Origin: an uncultured Flammeovirgaceae bacterium
Lineage (GTDB): Bacteria > Bacteroidota > Bacteroidia > Cytophagales > Cyclobacteriaceae
Direction: 5' to 3'
NCBI GenBank assembly: GCA_937884755.1
Contig: CAKZYJ010000470.1
Span: forward strand, 1 to 64,000
Length of the DNA: 64,000 nucleotides
Shown: piece by piece, positions 58,354 to 64,000 of the stretch
Position numbering within the stretch: the first letter of the stretch is position 1
Layout of the letters: the number at the start of each line of letters is the position of its first letter
Translations under genes and position numbers: made by a program
Notes under the pieces: model-generated
The model's input: the letters and a program-made list of their open reading frames with translations, nothing else
What the model was told of the DNA's origin: nothing
The model's database searches: none

Positions 58354-61296
58354 ATGGCTACCTTTTTAGAAGAAGTAAGTGCTACCATTCTGGCGAAACA
58401 TGCTGCTGACCTAGAACGGTTAACAGTGGTGTTTCCTAACCGCCGGGCGGGAATGTTCTTCCAACAAAGTCTGGCCCAGCAGGTACAGCAAACGGGTTGG
58501 GCACCCCGAATTATTACTTTTGAAGATCTGGTAGCCGAACTATCCGGGTTACGTACTCCCGATCATCTGACGCTGCTCTTTCAACTCTACCAGGTCTTCA
58601 TCAAAAAGAGTGGCAGTAACGAAACCTTCGACCACTTCTACTTCTGGGGCGATCTGCTGCTGCGCGACTTTGACGAGATTGATAAGGCATTGGTAAAAAC
58701 CCGTGACTTGTTTGCTAACCTCAAAGATCTGAAGGAGCTGGATGCCAACTATGATTATCTTACTGAAGACCAGCGAACTGCGATTACCCGCTTTTGGCGA
58801 AACTTCCAGCACGGACAGTCTACCGATTCTAAAGATCAGTTTTTGCGGTTCTGGGTGATTTTGCAGCGGGTGTACGATGCATTTGTGGCTTTTCTCCGCA
58901 GTAAAGGTTGGGCTTACGAGGGGCTAATGCTACGGCAGATTGCCGAGCAGATTGATACGCGTTTACTCGATCATTCATTTCATAAAGTTGTATTTATAGG
59001 GTTACACGCTTTGGCACCTGCCGAAGAGAAACTGGTACGTTGGTTTATAGAAAACGAGCAATCGGATATTTATTGGGATACGGATGCTTACTACGTGAAT
59101 CATCCGCAGCATGAAGCCGGCACTTTCTTTCGTCGCTACCGCCGCCATCCTGTATGGAGAGATACGCTACCGGAACCTCTTCCTCAGCACTACCGTAGTG
59201 GTCATACCCGAAGCATCCGAGCAGTGGGCGCAACGCTGCACGTAGGGCAGGCTAAATATGCAGGAAGCCTGCTTAAACAAATGTGCCTGCGACCGGATTT
59301 TGTACCGGAGAAGACCGTGGTGGTGCTGCCGGATGAGAATCTGTTGTTTCCGCTGCTGCACTCGCTGCCTCTCCAGATTAAAAAGGTAAACGTAACGATG
59401 GGCTACCCAGTACGCAGCACCGCGCTGTATAGCCTGATTGAACTTCTGCTGACCTTGCAGGAAGAGAAGAGGTATAACGAAACTACCGAGCACTACGAGT
59501 ACCATCATACGCGGGTGTTAGCATTACTTCGGCATCCTTATTTACTACATCTGTACCCTGGTCATAACCAGGACCTGACTCGGGAGATTGAAAAGCGTAA
59601 TCAGGTGTATGTGAGTACCCGGCAGCTTAAAGACCATCCGCTCTACGAAGTAGTCTTTCATCCGGTTACTGAAGCCCAAGCTACTTTTGATTACCTGACT
59701 GAGCTACTGCTACGAATTCATCAGGGGGCTGAGGAGCAAGCAGTGGAAGGCGAACAATTAACCGTGCCCTTGCTGGAGCAGGAGTTGGTATATCAATTGT
59801 ACTTACAGGTGAACCGGTTAAAAGCCCTAGCGCAAGAGCATAAGTTCACCATGACCGCCCAGTTGTTTGTGCGTATTTTCCGGCAGATGATGAGCGGCCT
59901 GCGCTTGCCGTTTACCGGCGAACCGGTACGCGGTTTACAGGTGATGGGTGTGCTAGAAACTCGTAATCTGGACTTCGATAACGTAATAATTCTGTCATTT
60001 AATGAGGGAGTGTACCCTAAATCAGAAGCGGTGAATACTTTTATTCCGGGTAACTTGCGGCGAGGCTTTGGACTACCGACGGTAGATGAGCAAGATGCGC
60101 TCTACGCTTACACCTTTTACCGGCTACTGCACCGAGCCAAGCAGGTACACCTGCTCTACAATACCGAAGATGGGGTAAACCAGCCCGGGGAGATGAGCCG
60201 CTTTTTGTACCAGTTAATTTACGAATCGGATGCCCAAGACGATGGTTCCTTTCAGTTTCCTGACCAGCGGGGGGATTTCACAGTTACCCGCGATATACTT
60301 AGCACCCCGGTGCAGACCATACCGGCTCGGCCCATTACTATTGAAAAGAATGCGGATGTGCTCGCCCGATTACATCGCTATACCCGTTTGCCTGACCGAC
60401 CACCACAGCGCAGTCTTACTCCCTCGGCCTTGAACACCTACTTGGATTGCCGCCTGAAGTTTTATTACAAGTACGTGGTAGATCTGAAGGAGCCTGAAGT
60501 GGTACAGGAAGAAGTAGATCCGGCAGTGTTCGGTAATTTGCTGCATCGAGCTATGGAAGTGGTCTATCAGGATTTCTCCGAAGAGAAGCAAACCCTTACC
60601 CCCGAAATAGTAAAGCAATTGAAGGAGGAAAAACTTGCTCCAGCGGTGCGGGAGGCCTTCCGAGAGCACTACGGGCAGGTGCCGGAGCCAGAGTTTAAGC
60701 TAGAGGGACGCAACGTAATTGCACACGATATTGTACTCAAGATGGCCCGGCGCATACTGGAAATGGATGCCGACTATGCTCCGTTCACGATTGTTAGCTT
60801 AGAGCGGGAAGGTGGTCGCGGCTACTTCTGGGAAACAACAGTAGAGACCGAAGACGGTACCCCAACCACTGTTAGCCTACGCGGCATTATTGACCGTATT
60901 GATCGTAAAGATGGTACCGTACGGGTGCTGGACTACAAAACCGGGCGAGACGAAAAGCGAGCGGCTAGTATTACCTCATTGTTTGACCGGGACGATAAGC
61001 AGCGCAACAAAGCCGCCTTTCAAGCGCTGTTCTACGCCTTACTCTACCAGCAAAATGCCGATGCTGGACGCATTGTGCCCGGCCTCATTAACGCCAAAGA
61101 CCTCTTCGCCACCGACTTTGACTCTCGCATCCGCATTGACAAAGATACGGTAAACGATTACGCCCCCCGGGACAAAGAATTCCAACAAGAACTACACAAA
61201 CTCCTCAGCGAGCTATTTAACCTCACCACTGCCTTTGATCAAACCACCGATCTCCGCAAATGCTCTCTCTGCCCTTACGCTAAGCTATGTTATTGA
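58354..61296 (+). CDS. AddB-like PD-(D/E)XK nuclease family protein with probable Fe-S cluster
   Basis: VVFPNRRAGMFFQQSLA, GVLETRNLDFDNVIILSFNEGVYPK, LTPSALNTYLDCRLKFYYKYV, GNLLHRAMEVV, VRVLDYKTGRD, KCSLCPYAKLCY. Confidence 0.88.
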   Translation: MATFLEEVSATILAKHAADLERLTVVFPNRRAGMFFQQSLAQQVQQTGWAPRIITFEDLVAELSGLRTPDHLTLLFQLYQVFIKKSGSNETFDHFYFWGDLLLRDFDEIDKALVKTRDLFANLKDLKELDANYDYLTEDQRTAITRFWRNFQHGQSTDSKDQFLRFWVILQRVYDAFVAFLRSKGWAYEGLMLRQIAEQIDTRLLDHSFHKVVFIGLHALAPAEEKLVRWFIENEQSDIYWDTDAYYVNHPQHEAGTFFRRYRRHPVWRDTLPEPLPQHYRSGHTRSIRAVGATLHVGQAKYAGSLLKQMCLRPDFVPEKTVVVLPDENLLFPLLHSLPLQIKKVNVTMGYPVRSTALYSLIELLLTLQEEKRYNETTEHYEYHHTRVLALLRHPYLLHLYPGHNQDLTREIEKRNQVYVSTRQLKDHPLYEVVFHPVTEAQATFDYLTELLLRIHQGAEEQAVEGEQLTVPLLEQELVYQLYLQVNRLKALAQEHKFTMTAQLFVRIFRQMMSGLRLPFTGEPVRGLQVMGVLETRNLDFDNVIILSFNEGVYPKSEAVNTFIPGNLRRGFGLPTVDEQDALYAYTFYRLLHRAKQVHLLYNTEDGVNQPGEMSRFLYQLIYESDAQDDGSFQFPDQRGDFTVTRDILSTPVQTIPARPITIEKNADVLARLHRYTRLPDRPPQRSLTPSALNTYLDCRLKFYYKYVVDLKEPEVVQEEVDPAVFGNLLHRAMEVVYQDFSEEKQTLTPEIVKQLKEEKLAPAVREAFREHYGQVPEPEFKLEGRNVIAHDIVLKMARRILEMDADYAPFTIVSLEREGGRGYFWETTVETEDGTPTTVSLRGIIDRIDRKDGTVRVLDYKTGRDEKRAASITSLFDRDDKQRNKAAFQALFYALLYQQNADAGRIVPGLINAKDLFATDFDSRIRIDKDTVNDYAPRDKEFQQELHKLLSELFNLTTAFDQTTDLRKCSLCPYAKLCY

Positions 61297-61340
61297 ATTA
61301 GATCAAGTATTGTAAACAGATCGATTAAAACTCTTGGATT

Positions 61341-63695
61341 TTACTTATTCTCTAGGAGGCTTTTGGCTACATTTAAGTTGTTTTCGAGCCGATGCGTATG
61401 CAACCAACCGTGAATGTCTTCTGACTCTAATAGATTTTCATATGTTTGTATTGCTTCAATTAAGTAAGGTGTTCTTTTCCCACCTCCAGTTTGTCTCCCC
61501 AACTCTAAATAAGCATCGGCTATATTTCCCATAGTCATAGCCCATTGATGTGGAAAATCACTCTTAGTTCGAATGGATAGAGCTTTCTTTAAAGTTTTGG
61601 TTGACTGAAGCAGATGCATTAGTCGTTGATCATTATCTGCTCGAATACCAAGAGCGAAATAAGCATTTCCTAAATTGTTGTTTGTCTGAGCCCATTGTTG
61701 TGGTAGCTGATCCTGAGTAAATATTTCCAAAGCCTTTTGATATGCTTGTGTTGCTTGACTTAAAAAATTCAAGCCGACTTCGCTAGCGATACAAATACCT
61801 AAATTACGTAAAGTCATTCCCAAATTATTTTGAGTCATAGCCCAACGTTGCGGTAGTTTATCATAAGTAAACACTTCTAATGCATTGTTAAGTGCTTCCT
61901 TAGAACGAGAAAAGTAAATTATCGCTTGTTCACCATTACTACGAGAACCCATCTCCCTGAAGACGAGTCCCAGGTTGTTCTTGGTTTCCGCCCATAATTG
62001 AGGGAATTCGGATTTGGTTCTTACTTGTAGAGATTTCTCTAGAGCTTCAATCGCCAGTTCAAAGTAATGAAAACCTTCTTCATTACTAAAGCGAATTCCT
62101 AGGTTGCTTAATACTGCTCCTAAATTACTTTGTGTTAAAGCCCAGTCCTGCGGAAGTTGATCCTTAGTTCGTATTTTAAGTGAATTCTCGAAAGCCTTTC
62201 TAGCCACTCTTAGATATGCTATACCTCGAGTTTTCTCAGTCCGAATACCTAAGTCATGTTGAACTAACCCAAAATTATTTTCAGCATTCGCCCAATCTTC
62301 CATAACTTTCTGTTGGCTAAATTCTTCCGCAGCGGACTTAAAAGCCCTCTCAGATCTGTACAGATATAACAATGACTCCGAACTGCTAATCCTTATTCCC
62401 AATTCTCGTAAGATAGTTCCCAGAGTGTTTTGTGATTGCGCCCATAGCAGAGGATGTTCTTCGCGAGTTCTTACTTGTAGGGCATTGATCAAATTTTTTT
62501 CGGCTTGCTTTAAATAAGTTACTCCCTCGGGCCCATCTACACGAATTCCTAAATCACTCAAAACTAGACCCAAATTAGTTTGAGACATAGCCCAATCAAG
62601 AGAAAATTTTCCATTGGAAAATTCCAAAGATGCACATACATATGCATCTTTCGCCAATCTTAAGTTTTTGATACTAGACTCGCCATCTATACGGATACCT
62701 AATTCACGATAGACGTTTCCTAATTCATTTTGTACCAAAGCATAATTATATGAGTGGCTTTTTAAACTAAAAACTGTCAAAATTTGTAAATATTCTTTGA
62801 CAATTTGCTTGAGTAAAACAATAGCTTTTCCGCCAGCTATCCTTTTTCCTATCTCTGTGCTAGTAATTCCTATGGATAATTTAATCTCAGCCCATTGGTT
62901 CGAAAAATTAGATTCAGACACCAATTTTTCAGCTTCTCGAAAACGCAGAAGAGCAGAGTCGAATTGATAAGCAGAAAAGAAAGCTTGTCCAGCATTTTTC
63001 CAGTTTTCATATGCAGATAGTCGTTTTTTATTGGCAGCTTTTTCTATGTCCTTCAATACTACTTCATCTTCTTTTGCGGCCCGTTCGAAGTTCCAGGCAG
63101 CTTCGGTAAAATTCTCTTGATAAAAAGCAGCTAATCCTTTCTTACGATAGTCCGTACTGTTCTTTGCTTCGTCAGCCCATTCACTAAAAGCAGTCTTTAC
63201 TTGCTCTGCCTCAAACCCGTATTTTTCTGCCCATTTTGCTAAAAAACGAGTGAAGTCAATAGCTTTTTGTTCGTTCAGAGATATTTGCTTAGTGATTTCA
63301 TCAGAAAGTTGAGCTACAAGTTTTTCAATTCGTTCATGAGTCCACAAGGCCATTGAGCCGTGGGGCACAATAATTACATCTACAGTATGTACGCTTTGGT
63401 ATTTATGATTAGGTAAATCCCAAATACCATCTAGTGGATGGTTAATAACCCAACCATCCTTTGCTACTCGCAAAATAACTTGCTCACCGTCAATATAGTC
63501 ATTATGAAGCCGAATATTGAATTCACCAGCCTCATCAGTATAATCGTCATTATCTCCATTAATACTAATCTTTGTTTGGGGTACTGGTTCTCGGTTATCC
63601 GTAAGCAAGTGACCGCTTAATGTAATTGTTTGGGATGACACCATAGTGCTGTTAACAAGACCTAAAGTAAGAGAGGCTATAAAAAGGTAATTCAT
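61341..63695 (-). CDS. Secreted TPR-type repeat protein (ten units of exactly 50 aa)
   Basis: Signal peptide; beta-domain LSGHLLTDNREPVPQTKISINGDND; repeats like LEIFTQDQLPQQWAQTNNNLGNAYFALGI. Confidence 0.85.
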   Translation of the reverse strand: MNYLFIASLTLGLVNSTMVSSQTITLSGHLLTDNREPVPQTKISINGDNDDYTDEAGEFNIRLHNDYIDGEQVILRVAKDGWVINHPLDGIWDLPNHKYQSVHTVDVIIVPHGSMALWTHERIEKLVAQLSDEITKQISLNEQKAIDFTRFLAKWAEKYGFEAEQVKTAFSEWADEAKNSTDYRKKGLAAFYQENFTEAAWNFERAAKEDEVVLKDIEKAANKKRLSAYENWKNAGQAFFSAYQFDSALLRFREAEKLVSESNFSNQWAEIKLSIGITSTEIGKRIAGGKAIVLLKQIVKEYLQILTVFSLKSHSYNYALVQNELGNVYRELGIRIDGESSIKNLRLAKDAYVCASLEFSNGKFSLDWAMSQTNLGLVLSDLGIRVDGPEGVTYLKQAEKNLINALQVRTREEHPLLWAQSQNTLGTILRELGIRISSSESLLYLYRSERAFKSAAEEFSQQKVMEDWANAENNFGLVQHDLGIRTEKTRGIAYLRVARKAFENSLKIRTKDQLPQDWALTQSNLGAVLSNLGIRFSNEEGFHYFELAIEALEKSLQVRTKSEFPQLWAETKNNLGLVFREMGSRSNGEQAIIYFSRSKEALNNALEVFTYDKLPQRWAMTQNNLGMTLRNLGICIASEVGLNFLSQATQAYQKALEIFTQDQLPQQWAQTNNNLGNAYFALGIRADNDQRLMHLLQSTKTLKKALSIRTKSDFPHQWAMTMGNIADAYLELGRQTGGGKRTPYLIEAIQTYENLLESEDIHGWLHTHRLENNLNVAKSLLENK
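61395..62894 (-). repeat. Tandem 50-aa (150-bp) coding repeat
   Basis: Trp/Tyr anchors at residues 268, 318(Y), 368, 418, 468, 518, 568, 618, 668 and 718: constant spacing of 50. Confidence 0.85.
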
Positions 63696-64000
63696 TTAGA
63701 AAAAGATGTATTTTCTTTCTTAGGGAGTGGTTCCATTTTGATTGGAATAGGACCAGGCAAAGGATAGTACTTATCGGCGGGTTTATATCCGTCTGCCAAT
63801 ACATACACTCTCACCTTTTCACCTACTTGCCCGGGGACATTGTTAAAAATAAATCCGCCATTGCTAGTAGTTGTAAATGTTGTATCTGGCAAAAGGTCTA
63901 ATCTTACATTAGCACCAGCAATAGGCTTATTATCCATAGTAGATACTAAGCCTTTTACAGTGAGATTCTTATTTCCTTCATTTGCAAACTCCTCGCGAAT
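63692..64000 (-). CDS. C-terminal part of a CDS with carboxypeptidase-regulatory-like domain, truncated by the window end
   Basis: Frame open to the window edge (…IREEFANEGNKNLTVKGLVSTMDNKPIAGANVRLDLLPDTTFTTTSNGGFIFNNVPG); TGA overlaps ATG of the downstream TPR gene. Confidence 0.75.
   Translation of the reverse strand: MREEFANEGNKNLTVKGLVSTMDNKPIAGANVRLDLLPDTTFTTTSNGGFIFNNVPGQVGEKVRVYVLADGYKPADKYYPLPGPIPIKMEPLPKKENTSFSK

Noticed and set aside
61395-62894. Possible direct-repeat/CRISPR-like region (150-bp period)
   Set aside because: Coding TPR-type repeat; DNA similarity between units is low while protein anchors are conserved.

Overview
Chromosomal window from a Bacteroidota bacterium, probably order Cytophagales. 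This is inferred from SusC/SusD, FecI/FecR, T9SS C-terminal sorting domains, YtxJ and DUF4097 genes; no rRNA is present to confirm it. About 50 protein-coding genes are supported. I recognised no rRNA, tRNA, CRISPR array or intact transposase. Main blocks: (1) SusD/SusC/FecR/ECF-sigma TonB-uptake locus (89-6981, minus); (2) AraC regulator, small membrane proteins, sulfatase, a LysR-HTH/methyltransferase fusion and a DUF1593 protein (7470-14253, plus); (3) a nucleosidase-like DUF6909-type protein followed by an uncharacterised ORF split by one in-frame TAG (14337-17201); (4) a dehydrogenase/HEAT/cytochrome-c protein (17320-20766); (5) a carotenoid cluster crtW-ispH-crtB-crtI-ECF sigma, MerR/B12-type regulator, crtZ, CruF-like (21861-28883, minus); (6) lipA, OsmC, YtxJ and a protein built on a 16-aa repeat; (7) an ECF sigma / HEAT-domain candidate anti-sigma / two DUF4097 proteins locus; (8) redox and repair genes (TlpA-like, msrA, peroxiredoxin) and a MITE-like element; (9) a subtilase with T9SS tail, a glycosyltransferase and an unusual extended HMG-CoA reductase; (10) a TonB receptor followed by two phosphoesterases; (11) an AddB-like nuclease; (12) a TPR protein with ten exact 50-aa units at the right edge. 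Most worth follow-up: the TAG-split ORF beside the nucleosidase-like gene, the LysR-methyltransferase fusion, the 16-aa repeat protein, the HMGR N-terminal fusion, the subtilase with a non-canonical catalytic-His region, and the edge TPR locus. All family assignments come from reading the protein sequence; no database search was run.
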